Of a stretch of DNA of 64,000 nt, positions 46,544-55,018 are shown piece by piece. The translations under genes and the position numbers were made by a program. The DNA is from Pseudomonas sp. FP1742 (GTDB lineage: Bacteria; Pseudomonadota; Gammaproteobacteria; Pseudomonadales; Pseudomonadaceae), in assembly GCF_030687145.1 (NCBI RefSeq), contig NZ_CP117460.1:2852001-2916000 (forward strand). The letters are read 5' to 3'. Each line of letters begins with the position of its first letter. Positions within the stretch are counted from its first letter, which is position 1. The notes under the pieces were generated by a model that was given only the letters and a program-made list of their open reading frames with translations, was not told the origin of the DNA and ran no database searches.

Positions 46544-46886
46544 GGGATCTTCTCTCTGTATGCCCAATCAAGTGATGTGCCGTCGGTTGGGCTTACCGTT
46601 CGGCTGGTTACTTGTACTGATGTCCGCAACCGGGGGTTGGGTCACACACAAACAAAAGAAATTTCAACTTTCTTTCTTTATTCAGACTTCCAGGCCGTTT
46701 CTGAAAGCTGAATGAAAGGTTCGACTCGTTAGGCAACTAACCATGTGGCTTCTTATAACTAATAAACCGCCGTCCCTATAAGCAATCGATACAAGCTCGC
46801 GTCAATATTTTGCTAGTGTTACACCGAAGCCCGCCAAATGACTGTTTTTAATAATATTTCCTAAAATTTGGCGCCAAGGAACAGTC
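46544..46886. other. Intergenic region, divergent promoters
   Basis: About 340 bases between the divergent small gene and the sigma-54 activator gene. It becomes AT-rich from 46650 to 46870, consistent with promoters for both sides. No coding frame with a good start and no clear repeat was found. Confidence 0.5.
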
Positions 46887-48212
46887 ATGATCGAAGCGCC
46901 TGCTTTACGACGTCTTTTAGTAGTGGATCCTTGCGACGACTGCCACCGTTTGTTGCCGGGTTTACGCGCTGTAGGTTGGGATGTTGACAGCTGCGCCCTG
47001 GAAAACGCCACCGAACGAACCTGTGACGTGGGTCTGTTGCGCTTGCAGCCATTTCATCTGGAGCGCCCCGAAGCCGTCAAGGAGCTGATCACCCGCAGCG
47101 GTACCGAGTGGATCGCCGTGCTTAATCAGGAAGTCCTGCGCTTGCAGAATGTCGGGGATTTCGTCTGCGAATGGTTTTTTGACTTCCATACCTTGCCGTT
47201 CGATGTCTCACGGGTTCAGGTCACGCTGGGTCGGGCGTTTGGCATGGCGCGCCTGCGCGGTCAGGGCACGGTTCATATCGATCAGCCTGAACACGAGTTG
47301 CTCGGCGACAGCAAACCGATTCGCGAATTGCGCAAGTTGCTGAGCAAACTGGCACCTACCGAATCCCCGGTGCTGATCCGCGGCGAAAGCGGTACCGGTA
47401 AAGAACTGGTCGCCCGCACCCTGCATCAACAATCCCAGCGCCACAACAAACCGTTCGTGGCGATCAACTGCGGTGCGATTCCCGAACACTTGATCCAGTC
47501 CGAATTGTTTGGTCATGAGAAGGGTGCCTTTACCGGCGCCCATCAGCGCAAGGTCGGGCGGATAGAAGCGGCCAATGGCGGAACCCTGTTTCTCGATGAA
47601 ATAGGCGATCTCCCTCTGGAGCTGCAAGCCAATCTGTTGCGCTTCCTGCAGGAAAAACACATCGAGCGGGTCGGCGGTCATCAGCCAATTCCGGTGGATG
47701 TGCGGGTATTGGCGGCGACACACGTCGATCTTGAGGAAGCCATCGAGAAGAAACGCTTTCGCGAAGATTTGTACTACCGCTTGAACGTCCTGCAAGTGGT
47801 CACCGCACCGCTGCGTGAGCGCCACGGCGATATCTCGATGCTGGCCAACCACTTTTCCCATTTCTACAGCCGTGAAACCGGCCGTCGTCCTCGCAGCTTC
47901 AGCGAAGACGCATTGGTCGCCATGGGCAAGCATGACTGGCCCGGTAACGTCCGCGAACTGGCCAATCGGGTACGTCGTGGGCTGGTACTGGCCGAAGGAC
48001 GGCAGATCGAGGCGCGAGACCTGGGCCTGATCAGCCAGCACGCTTTTGCCTCCCCGATGGGCACCCTTGATGACTACAAGACCCGCGCCGAACGCCAGGC
48101 CCTGTGCGATGTGCTGAACCGGCACAGCGACAACCTGAGCGTTGCCGCCCGAGTCCTGGGTGTGTCGCGGCCGACTTTTTACCGATTGCTGCACAAGCAC
48201 CAGATCCGCTAG
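46887..48212 (+). CDS. Sigma-54-dependent transcriptional activator, probable fap regulator
   Basis: A 441-residue enhancer-binding protein. Residues 1-120 form a receiver-like domain (LLVVDPCDD start) resembling those of VpsR/FleQ-type regulators, whose usual phosphorylation Asp is not evident. The AAA+ domain carries Walker A GESGTGKE at 166-173, the sigma-54 contact loop GAFTGA at 213-218, Walker [10 protein letters not shown] and a WPGNVREL motif. A Fis-type HTH ends the protein ([20 protein letters not shown]). It converges on the fap operon, sharing one terminator, and fapA has a sigma-54 promoter, so control of fap is likely. This type of gene is adjacent to fap in other pseudomonads as well. 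Confidence 0.88.
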   Translation: MIEAPALRRLLVVDPCDDCHRLLPGLRAVGWDVDSCALENATERTCDVGLLRLQPFHLERPEAVKELITRSGTEWIAVLNQEVLRLQNVGDFVCEWFFDFHTLPFDVSRVQVTLGRAFGMARLRGQGTVHIDQPEHELLGDSKPIRELRKLLSKLAPTESPVLIRGESGTGKELVARTLHQQSQRHNKPFVAINCGAIPEHLIQSELFGHEKGAFTGAHQRKVGRIEAANGGTLFLDEIGDLPLELQANLLRFLQEKHIERVGGHQPIPVDVRVLAATHVDLEEAIEKKRFREDLYYRLNVLQVVTAPLRERHGDISMLANHFSHFYSRETGRRPRSFSEDALVAMGKHDWPGNVRELANRVRRGLVLAEGRQIEARDLGLISQHAFASPMGTLDDYKTRAERQALCDVLNRHSDNLSVAARVLGVSRPTFYRLLHKHQIR

Positions 48213-48223
48213 GGCGGTGCAAC

Positions 48224-48266
48224 AAAAAAGGCCCGCTACGACAACTCTCGTAGCGGGCCTTTTCTA
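48224..48266. terminator. Bidirectional rho-independent terminator
   Basis: AAAAGGCCCGCTACGA (48226-48241) pairs with TCGTAGCGGGCCTTTT (48248-48263) around a six-base loop. A-run and T-run on either side make it a terminator for both the activator gene and the fap operon. Confidence 0.93.
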
Positions 48267-48280
48267 TTGCTGGACGCGGA

Positions 48281-49585
48281 TTAGAAGTAGTACGGGAATT
48301 TCAGGCTGAAGGAAAAGTCTGGCGCATCGTCCGTGATGCCGATGGACAGGTTGGGAACGATCGTCAGGTTGTCGGAGGCCGCGATGGTCATGCCGACGTT
48401 GAAGTAACCGGCGTTGGCGTCACTGGACACCACAGACTCCCAATCCCCGCCATCCTGTTTGAGTTTACTTTTGCGTTGCACCAGGTCAGACATCGAGAAC
48501 GACATACTCATCTTTTCGTTCAGTGCAAACGCGATACCCGCGCCAATCTGGAAACTGTCGCCGATCCGCACCTTGCCCGGGACTTTCTGATTGACGGTGG
48601 CGCTGATGTCGTCGAAGGACTCTTCCAGGTTGTGGGTGTAGGACAGGCTACCGAACAGAACCGCCGGATCGTAGGTCTTGACCAGCGAGATGCCGGGGCT
48701 GATCGACCAGACGCCGTTGCCGGTCGGCAGGGTGTCAGGCACGAACAGGTTGGTATTGGCGTCGCTCTGGCGCAGCTTGATTCCGAACGGGTCCTTGCCG
48801 GTCGGCGCCTTGACCCGCAAGGTGAACACCGCATCCGGGGTGTTGATCGATTCGTCCATGAATTTGTAGGCGATCCCGAAGTTGATATCGCCCAGCGTCG
48901 GATCGCGGGTGACAGTTTCTTCGCTGGTCACCCCCGCAGCACCGTTGTTGGCCCCGCCGGACTGATACGTCGATTCGCGGTACACCACCGGCACGTTCAG
49001 GTCGAACTGCCAGCGATTGTCGAAGTTGTAGCGACCGGTGAGGTCCAGCGTCCAGGTGTCGGCCTTGATCCGGTCCAGGTTGATGTTGCCCAGGAAGATC
49101 GAGTCCAGTGCGAGGAAGCCGTTGAGGATCAGCTGGCGGGTGTCGTAACGCGAATAGGTCAGCCCGGTTTCGAGGCTGAACTTGCCGCCGCCGAAGAATC
49201 CGCTGGCCTCGTCATACAGGTTGGAAACACTCTGTGCCGGTTGAGAGTCATCGGCCAGTGATTGTCCATAGGAACTGCCGCTGCCTGCGGCGCCTCCTGA
49301 AGCTGCGGCCGCCCCCGTCCCGGTGGCCACTTGCGGGTTGCCTTTCATGTCGGCTGGCGACTTGGCCAGGCGTTTAGGCGGTGCCGCCGCCGGTTGATCC
49401 TCTACCTGGCGGACTCGTTGTTCGAGTACCGCCAGGGCTTTTTGTTGTACTTCGTATCGTTGCTTGAGCTCCATGAGTTGTTGCTTCAACGCTTCCACGT
49501 CCGCATCGGACGCTGCTTGCAGCAGCGTCGACGGGAACAAAGTACTCAGACAAACGATCGCGCGCAGCGGTACTGACCGATACAT
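48281..49585 (-). CDS. fapF: Fap amyloid outer-membrane exporter FapF
   Basis: A 434-residue outer-membrane protein. A signal peptide (ending LLQA) is followed by a short coiled coil (about residues 25-65, [20 protein letters not shown]), a Pro/Ala/Gly linker and a C-terminal beta-barrel with alternating strands (from [16 protein letters not shown] on) ending in the aromatic residue F of FPYYF. FapF forms a trimeric gated channel through which FapB, FapC and FapE leave the cell; the coiled coil plugs or trimerises it. Last gene of the operon, followed by the shared terminator. Confidence 0.93.
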   Translation of the reverse strand: MYRSVPLRAIVCLSTLFPSTLLQAASDADVEALKQQLMELKQRYEVQQKALAVLEQRVRQVEDQPAAAPPKRLAKSPADMKGNPQVATGTGAAAASGGAAGSGSSYGQSLADDSQPAQSVSNLYDEASGFFGGGKFSLETGLTYSRYDTRQLILNGFLALDSIFLGNINLDRIKADTWTLDLTGRYNFDNRWQFDLNVPVVYRESTYQSGGANNGAAGVTSEETVTRDPTLGDINFGIAYKFMDESINTPDAVFTLRVKAPTGKDPFGIKLRQSDANTNLFVPDTLPTGNGVWSISPGISLVKTYDPAVLFGSLSYTHNLEESFDDISATVNQKVPGKVRIGDSFQIGAGIAFALNEKMSMSFSMSDLVQRKSKLKQDGGDWESVVSSDANAGYFNVGMTIAASDNLTIVPNLSIGITDDAPDFSFSLKFPYYF

Positions 49586-49631
49586 GATAAGTCGTCCCCC
49601 ATGAAGCCCAATGATCGAACATCAGCGTAGT

Positions 49632-50378
49632 TCAATATCCCAGGCTGCGAAGTGCTTTGAGTTGATTCAGATTGCAGTTGACTGCTCCGGCATTTCGACC
49701 GTTGTTGTTAAGCACCACATTAAGTTGCGTCAGGTTATTGACCCTGTTGCTGTTGCCCAGAAGCCGGGTGTTCTGCACCAGACCACCCTGCGCCACCTGT
49801 TGCATGGCCGTGCCTTGGTTGTTGTTGGCCTGGATGGCCATTTGCACGCCACCACCGGTGGCCGCTACCGCGACGTTACCGGCGGCATTGCTGTCGGTAA
49901 TGGTTTGCCCGCTTGTCAGCGCCTGCCCCTGGACGGGATTCGGCACCGGCGCCTGGTTGGCCTCCTGGACGTTGATGGCGACATTGTTGTAGGCGCTATT
50001 GCCGTCACCGGCGGCGCGCACGGTTTGTGTGACACCCTGGGTGGTGGTCAGTCCTGCGCCACCGATCACATTCCCGGTGCCTGGTGACGGCGTACTGCCG
50101 TTACCGGACTCTTTAATGGTCGACACGTAAAATTGGGGTTTTACGGTAGCGGCCTGGATCTGCATGGACGTTTCCACCCCGATCAGGTCGCCACTGGCAT
50201 TGCGCCAGGTACTGCTCATGATGATGCCGAAGCTGATAATCCGCCCCGGCATGACATAACGACCGCGTAGCTCGGCGAGCTCCTGGTCCTTGAGTTCGAT
50301 GGGTTTGAATCCTGCATTGGCGTAGCCCGATGCGCTTGCTGCCAGGCAAGCGGCGGCCAGCCAGTATGAGGTTTTCAT
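49632..50378 (-). CDS. fapE: Functional amyloid component FapE
   Basis: A 248-residue exported protein with signal peptide (MKTSYWLAAACLAASASGYA). The N-terminal conserved part contains ELKDQELAELRGRYVMPGRI, followed by an Asn/Gln/Gly/Thr-rich central region and a terminal conserved LNQLKALRSLGY. FapE is a minor, extracellular amyloid-associated component in other pseudomonads. The ATG at 50378 is chosen for GGGAG upstream. It lies 46 bases after fapD. Confidence 0.92.
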   Translation of the reverse strand: MKTSYWLAAACLAASASGYANAGFKPIELKDQELAELRGRYVMPGRIISFGIIMSSTWRNASGDLIGVETSMQIQAATVKPQFYVSTIKESGNGSTPSPGTGNVIGGAGLTTTQGVTQTVRAAGDGNSAYNNVAINVQEANQAPVPNPVQGQALTSGQTITDSNAAGNVAVAATGGGVQMAIQANNNQGTAMQQVAQGGLVQNTRLLGNSNRVNNLTQLNVVLNNNGRNAGAVNCNLNQLKALRSLGY

Positions 50379-50424
50379 CTGCTGCTCCCGGGGCAATCCG
50401 GCCCTCTCTATCATCAGTTGGCGG

Positions 50425-51105
50425 CTAAAAGAAGTCGCTCTGTATGAAACCAAAGTCCATCAATTCGGCATCTTTGACCGGGTTGAACGTATCCAGCTTG
50501 TTCTTCGCCGTCAGCGGTTCCGGAGGGCTGCGCAATGCATTGGTTTTGTCGTAACCGGGACCCACGATTGCGAAGACAATGCCGTTCCAGCCTTTGACAA
50601 AGTCATCATGGGAGTAGCGCTTGTGCCCCAGCACCGGGTCGCCGATATAGACCCAGTTCTTGTCCGCCCGCTGCATCACCACGAAATGCTTGTAGCCGCG
50701 AATTTCCATCAGCACCACCACCGGAATGGTCACCGCTTCGAGTTTCTCGGACGGTATCCGGTAACCACGCGCGCGCATGCCGATCGCTTCGATGTAGCGC
50801 TTCATGTCCAGCATGGAAAAACCTTGAGTACGGACAAGGTTCTGATCAGCGTTGACCAGCATGCCTTTGATGATGTGTTCCTCATCGACATCGAGCCAGT
50901 AAGCCTGGCGCAGCACCGTGGCCAGTGCGGCAGCGCCGCAGCTGAAGTCGGTTTTCTGTTCGACGATGTCGCTGAACTTGCGCTCACGCACGCTTTGCAC
51001 CTGCTTGTAAACCAATATGCCGCCAGGCAAGGCGGCCACCGGCATCTGCGCCGCCTGAGTCAAGCCGCACAGGCACAGCAGGGCGAAACAGGCTGTCGTA
51101 CGCAT
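50425..51105 (-). CDS. fapD: C39-type peptidase FapD
   Basis: A 226-residue exported cysteine protease of the C39 family. After the signal peptide (ending LTQA), the catalytic residues are Cys56 in TDFSCGAAALATVL, His140 in GYKHFVVMQ and Asp156 in YIGDPVLG. FapD is needed for fibril secretion and probably processes Fap subunits in the periplasm. ATG at 51105 is the start; the frame opens farther upstream over the fapC 3' end without support. It lies between fapC and fapE. Confidence 0.93.
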   Translation of the reverse strand: MRTTACFALLCLCGLTQAAQMPVAALPGGILVYKQVQSVRERKFSDIVEQKTDFSCGAAALATVLRQAYWLDVDEEHIIKGMLVNADQNLVRTQGFSMLDMKRYIEAIGMRARGYRIPSEKLEAVTIPVVVLMEIRGYKHFVVMQRADKNWVYIGDPVLGHKRYSHDDFVKGWNGIVFAIVGPGYDKTNALRSPPEPLTAKNKLDTFNPVKDAELMDFGFIQSDFF

Positions 51106-51172
51106 GATCGATACGCCTTTGGTGAACCGTGGAAAGAAAGCCCCGTTGCCGGGGCTTTCATTTCGATCGCGA

Positions 51173-52114
51173 TTACATGCAGGCTCTGCAGCCGGCAGCA
51201 ATGGACAGAGAGTTGCTTTGTTGGTTGCCCACCCCCGCCGACACGTTGGCACCGCCGTTGCCGGAGAAGCTGTTCATCGAGTTGGTCATGGAGGCGTTGT
51301 TCACAACCGGGTTTTTCCAGCCGTCTGGCGTCAGCACTTGATGGGTGGTGACGCCAGCCAGATCGAAGGTGCCCACGGCGCTGAATTTGAACTTGTCATC
51401 GCCTCTGTGACCCCAGCCACTGTCGTCGATCGTCCCGGTGCCTTTGGCCTTGAAGGTGCCCGAGGACGTGGTGGTATCGGTGAGGGTGGTGGTGACGTGG
51501 GTCCGGTCAGCTTTGTTGTCGACATCCAGACCGGTGGTGGATTGGTAAGCGTCAGCCGAGGCTGTTGCTACCCGTCCGCCAGACACGGCAATCGCCAGGT
51601 TGTTTTTCTGTTGGTTGAAGTTGCCGGCAGTCACGTTGATGCCAATGTTGCCGGAGCCGTTGTTGCCCGCATTGTTGAGCGTGGCGTTATTTTGAGTAGA
51701 GCGGTTTTTGACGTAGTTATTGGTGTTGTATTGATACGCGGTGGAGGTTGCCTCGGCAGAACCGAATATGAAGCTTTCATCAGCGGTAGCCAGCGCGGCG
51801 GCGTTGTCTTGCTGGTTGCCATCGCCACCCGCGACGTTGGCGCCCATGTTGCCGTTGGAACCGTTGAGCGAGTTGTCAGCCTCGGCGGTGTTGTTGGTGC
51901 CTTGGTTGAGTACCGAGTTGCCGCTGCTGTCCTGTGTATCCCCTACATAGGCGCTGGCGGCTGAGTCGATTGACAGTTGCTGTTCCCAGGTGGGGCCTTT
52001 GGGACCGTGATGATGGTGGCCGTGACCACGGTCGTTATCGTTGGCTTGTGCAGCCATCGCCATGACGGCTGCCAGGGCGAACACGAGAGGCTTGAGAGCC
52101 ATTGTGGGTTTCAT
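51173..52114 (-). CDS. fapC: Major amyloid subunit FapC
   Basis: A 313-residue exported protein that forms the main fibril. Signal peptide ends AAQA, and a His-rich segment (RGHGHHHHGPKG) follows. Three imperfect amyloid repeats are visible, each with the pattern N-x-GxNVxxGxxNQQxN: NMGANVAGGDGNQQDN, NIGINVTAGNFNQQKN and NGGANVSAGVGNQQSN. Linkers separate them, the second being longest (about 100 residues). The C-terminus ends CRACM, the conserved CXXC motif. GGAG precedes the ATG at 52114. Confidence 0.95.
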   Translation of the reverse strand: MKPTMALKPLVFALAAVMAMAAQANDNDRGHGHHHHGPKGPTWEQQLSIDSAASAYVGDTQDSSGNSVLNQGTNNTAEADNSLNGSNGNMGANVAGGDGNQQDNAAALATADESFIFGSAEATSTAYQYNTNNYVKNRSTQNNATLNNAGNNGSGNIGINVTAGNFNQQKNNLAIAVSGGRVATASADAYQSTTGLDVDNKADRTHVTTTLTDTTTSSGTFKAKGTGTIDDSGWGHRGDDKFKFSAVGTFDLAGVTTHQVLTPDGWKNPVVNNASMTNSMNSFSGNGGANVSAGVGNQQSNSLSIAAGCRACM

Positions 52115-52178
52115 GGTGATTCTCCGTGCTTATTAGTTGGTTAAGTGTTGGTTACTTTCTAATCGCACTGCGTTCGGG

Positions 52179-52769
52179 TCAGTCAGCGACCCGTATGCTC
52201 AGGGTGTTAGCCATTCGGTTCCCCACCCCGGCACTCTGGTTCACCTGAATCACTCCTCGGCTGCCGGTGAAGGCCTGGTCGCTTGTCACGACCTGGCGAC
52301 TGCCTTTTGAAGCGTCAGTTGCCCCTGAGCTTGGTAGCAACGCCACGTTCTGTTGAGAAAGGGCGCTATCGTCGACGCTTTGCGGCGCAGCACTGATGCT
52401 GATGCGCATTGCGTTGGCCATCTGGTTGTTGGCCCCGGCACCCTGGTTGACACCCAGTGCGCCGTTGCCATGACTGAAAGAAGTGCCGCCGATGGTGGCC
52501 GTCGCGTTCATCGACGGGTTGGCGGGCGTGTCGAGTTTCTGGATCACCCGGGTGGTCGCCGAGGCATCGGTGCCGATGGCGATGGCGCGGGTGTTGGCCT
52601 GTTGCTGTTGACCGCCGGAGGCCTGGTTGACGTTGAAGTTGCCGTTGTACCGGGCTCCGGAATCCAGGATGTTGGCGGTGTTGAGCACCGGAACGCTGGA
52701 GTCGGCCATGGCGCCAGGACTCACACTGGCACTGACGACCAGAGCGAGCAGGATCAGGGAGCGGATCAT
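52179..52769 (-). CDS. fapB: Minor amyloid subunit / nucleator FapB
   Basis: A 196-residue exported protein with signal peptide (ending AMA). It contains three imperfect repeats like those of FapC, with the cores NFNVNQASGGQQQQAN, ALGVNQGAGANNQMAN and VIQVNQSAGVGNRMAN. FapB is thought to nucleate FapC fibrils. Its ATG follows the fapA stop by one base, which suggests coupling. Confidence 0.94.
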   Translation of the reverse strand: MIRSLILLALVVSASVSPGAMADSSVPVLNTANILDSGARYNGNFNVNQASGGQQQQANTRAIAIGTDASATTRVIQKLDTPANPSMNATATIGGTSFSHGNGALGVNQGAGANNQMANAMRISISAAPQSVDDSALSQQNVALLPSSGATDASKGSRQVVTSDQAFTGSRGVIQVNQSAGVGNRMANTLSIRVAD

Positions 52770-52770
52770 G

Positions 52771-53223
52771 TCATTGACCTCCCGCCAGTCTGCCCAACGG
52801 CGCGAGGCCGGAACTCATGGCATGGTTGATCGTTCCCGAAATCGCGCCACCGCTGCCGCCGCCATGACCGGCGCTCATGCCGGGCATGCCATTGGGGTTG
52901 GTCACGACATTGAGGCTGCCGGGTATGTTGCCGTTCTGGTTGATGTTGTTGCTGATGGACGAACCGCTGGCCACGCTGGCGAACTCACCATCGCTCAACT
53001 CGGTATCGCCGAGTGTCGAGGTGACACGATCCGAGGGGTTGGCGTTGACAGTGGTCGGGTAGGGATCCTTCTGGAAGGGGGGCCTGCCGACGGTATGGGG
53101 TTGTACATCACGAGTGAGCACGATGACGCCATTGCCTTCAGCCTGAACGTCGAGACTCAGGAGCGAGACGGTGGCACATCCGAGCAGCATCAAGCGCGTA
53201 AAGCCTTTACGAAAAGTCCCCAC
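52771..53223 (-). CDS. fapA: Fap system protein FapA
   Basis: A 150-residue exported protein, first gene of the fap operon. The signal peptide ends VQA. The mature part is Asn/Gly/Ser-rich, with SSISNNINQNGNIPGSLN and a Gly/His-rich segment (SAGHGGGSGG). FapA is a periplasmic chaperone-like factor affecting which subunit is assembled. The start is a GTG at 53223 with AAGGAA seven bases upstream, a fairly weak start. A sigma-54 promoter lies about 55 bases upstream. Confidence 0.9.
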   Translation of the reverse strand: MGTFRKGFTRLMLLGCATVSLLSLDVQAEGNGVIVLTRDVQPHTVGRPPFQKDPYPTTVNANPSDRVTSTLGDTELSDGEFASVASGSSISNNINQNGNIPGSLNVVTNPNGMPGMSAGHGGGSGGAISGTINHAMSSGLAPLGRLAGGQ

Positions 53224-53276
53224 GACGGTGTTCCTTCTGTTGTGCGCTGGCCCTAATCAGCGTTGTGAAGGAAAGA

Positions 53277-53290
53277 GCGAAAGTCGTGCC
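53277..53290 (-). promoter_or_regulatory. Sigma-54 promoter of fapABCDEF
   Basis: On the minus strand reads GGCACGACTTTCGC: GG and GC separated by exactly ten bases, with GGCACG matching the -24 element and TCGC close to the TTGC -12 element. A start point about 12 bases on would give a leader of some 43 bases before the fapA GTG. Confidence 0.72.
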
Positions 53291-53595
53291 GCTTTTTGAT
53301 TGTTATTTTAATTCAAGGAGTTATCGATCAAGGTGAATGGATCCTTGATTGAGTTGTTTCAAGCCTGAGACGAATGCAAGGGGTTATGACGGGGAAAAGG
53401 GAGCGCAATGCTCTGGATCCATAGCGTGCGTTGTGCTGTTTCAGCGCTTTAACACATGCCATGACAGAACGATGAATGGCGCTGAAACGGGCTGTTCAAG
53501 CGTGAAGGTATGTTTCATAAACGGACGCATTTGAAAAAATATCGCAACAAATGCTGGGCTGCTGGCAAGTGCCCGTCAGCTCGGCACCCAATCCC
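53291..53595. other. Upstream activating region of fap, no gene seen
   Basis: About 300 bases before the sigma-54 promoter, AT-rich near 53295-53345. It should contain binding sites for the enhancer-binding protein and perhaps IHF, but I could not define them. No coding frame is credible. Confidence 0.4.
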
Positions 53596-53687
53596 TGTGG
53601 GAGCGGGCTTGCTCGCGAAGACGGCGGCACAGTCAACATTGATGTCACCTGACACACCGCTTTCGCGAGCAAGCCCGCTCCCACAGG
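53596..53687. repeat. REPIN (REP doublet)
   Basis: Inverted TGTGGGAGCGGGCTTGCTCG units around TCAACATTGATGT. Located in the gap upstream of the fap operon, next to the stop of the NadR-like gene. Confidence 0.92.
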
Positions 53688-53716
53688 TTCTGCACCTTGA
53701 TTGGGGGGAAGGAAGG

Positions 53717-54241
53717 TCAGCATCCAAGCTGCAGAGTCACCGCTTGCAACGCCTGAGCACGGCGTTCTGCCCAGTCGCCCTGGATCACTTGGACAGGCTG
53801 TCGATGCTGCTCCAGCCACGCCAGGGTCGCGTTGAAAAAAGCCCGGCGCTCATCCAGTTCGGGCTGGCAACGCTGACCGTCATCGGTCCAGTCGACAAGT
53901 TCAGGCGACAGCAGCAAGTGCAAGTCGTAATGCCGGGCCAGCAGCGCTTGTTCCAGCCAGGCCGGGCAATCGCCAAACAGGGTCTGGCTCCAGAGCATGT
54001 TGCTCAGCAAGTGAGTGTCGAGAATCAGCAACGGTGGCTGAAGGGCGCGGGCGTCATCTTCCCATTGCAACTGACCGCGGGCGATCTCGGGAATATCGGC
54101 CAGGCAGGTGTCCCGTGCCTCCTGCTCGATAAACCAGCGCACGTATTCGCCCACCAGAACGCCGCCGAATTGCTGTTGCAGCTCGGCGGCCAGCCAACTC
54201 TTGCCGCTGGATTCGGGCCCCGTGAGTACCAGCACTTTCAT
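53717..54241 (-). CDS. NadR-like nicotinamide riboside kinase-type ATPase
   Basis: A 174-residue P-loop protein. The Walker A motif is GPESSGKS at residues 8-15, as in the C-terminal kinase part of NadR. Further NadR-like features are the GEYVRWFIE stretch, LILDTHLLSNMLWSQ and DLHLLLSPELVDWTDDGQR. It lacks the NMN adenylyltransferase and HTH parts of full NadR, so it is probably a stand-alone kinase that phosphorylates nicotinamide riboside to NMN. Its ATG overlaps the pnuC stop by four bases, and PnuC imports the same substrate, which supports this job. Confidence 0.85.
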   Translation of the reverse strand: MKVLVLTGPESSGKSWLAAELQQQFGGVLVGEYVRWFIEQEARDTCLADIPEIARGQLQWEDDARALQPPLLILDTHLLSNMLWSQTLFGDCPAWLEQALLARHYDLHLLLSPELVDWTDDGQRCQPELDERRAFFNATLAWLEQHRQPVQVIQGDWAERRAQALQAVTLQLGC

Positions 54242-54801
54242 GTACGCAACGCCGGGTCGGCACGCCACGTCCGCCAGCCTTGCACAGCCAGCAGGGCGAA
54301 GACTCCATAGAGGGCGGCGGTCAGGTACAGCTCTTTATAGATGAACAGACCGACGAAGATCACGTCCAGCGCGATCCACAGCGGCCAGCATTGCAGGCGC
54401 TTTTGTGCCATCCATAACTGCGCGACCAGGCTGAAGCCGGTCAGCGCCGCATCGAGCCAGGGCTGGGCGGCATCGGTCCAATTAGCCATTGCAGCCCCCA
54501 GCAGCAAACTGCCGAGCGCGCCGATGGCCAGGCCGAGCGCGGTGGATTTGCTCTCAAGCAGGCTGACCTGCCGTCCGTCACGCGCCGCACCTGCATGGGT
54601 CCACTGCCACCAGCCGTAGAGCTGCAATGCGGCGTAGATCACCTGCAGCAGCATGTCCGAATACAGCTTCACCTCGAAAAAAATCCAGCTGTACAACAGC
54701 ACCATGACCAGGCCGACCGGCCAGCACCAGGGGTTCTGTTTGACCGTCAACCAGACGGCAATCACACCGAGGGCGGCGGCAAACAGTTCAAGCCCGGACA
54801 T
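54238..54801 (-). CDS. pnuC: Nicotinamide riboside transporter PnuC
   Basis: A 187-residue inner-membrane protein with about seven membrane segments. Family motifs are WLTVKQNPWCWPVGL near the N-terminus, SDMLLQVIYAALQLYGWWQW, and CWPLWIALDVIFVGLF with YKELYLTAALYGVF late. PnuC moves nicotinamide riboside inward by facilitated diffusion, trapped by a kinase; the next gene in the operon encodes such a kinase. ATG at 54801 has AAGGATCC upstream. No NadQ/NrtR-type regulator is near. Confidence 0.93.
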   Translation of the reverse strand: MSGLELFAAALGVIAVWLTVKQNPWCWPVGLVMVLLYSWIFFEVKLYSDMLLQVIYAALQLYGWWQWTHAGAARDGRQVSLLESKSTALGLAIGALGSLLLGAAMANWTDAAQPWLDAALTGFSLVAQLWMAQKRLQCWPLWIALDVIFVGLFIYKELYLTAALYGVFALLAVQGWRTWRADPALRT

Positions 54802-54908
54802 GGAGGATCCTTGGTGTCGTAGAAAATGAGGGGGCGAATTGTACCCGGATTGTGGGGCAATGGGCTTGTGGTGGCGGGGAGGCAATATCAGTCAGTCAGC
54901 GCAATCCC

Positions 54909-55001
54909 TGTGGGAACGGGCTTGCTCGCGAAAGCGGTGTGTCAGGCGACATCAATGTTGACTGTGCTGCCGACTTCGCGAGCAATTCCGCTCCCACAGG
55001 A
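54909..55001. repeat. REPIN (REP doublet), slightly diverged
   Basis: Inverted REP units with the ACATCAATGT core. Both arms carry a base change (GGGAACGGGC on the left, GAGCAATTCC on the right), so this copy is decaying compared with the others. Confidence 0.9.
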
Positions 55002-55018
55002 GGCCATGCCGGGGTCCG

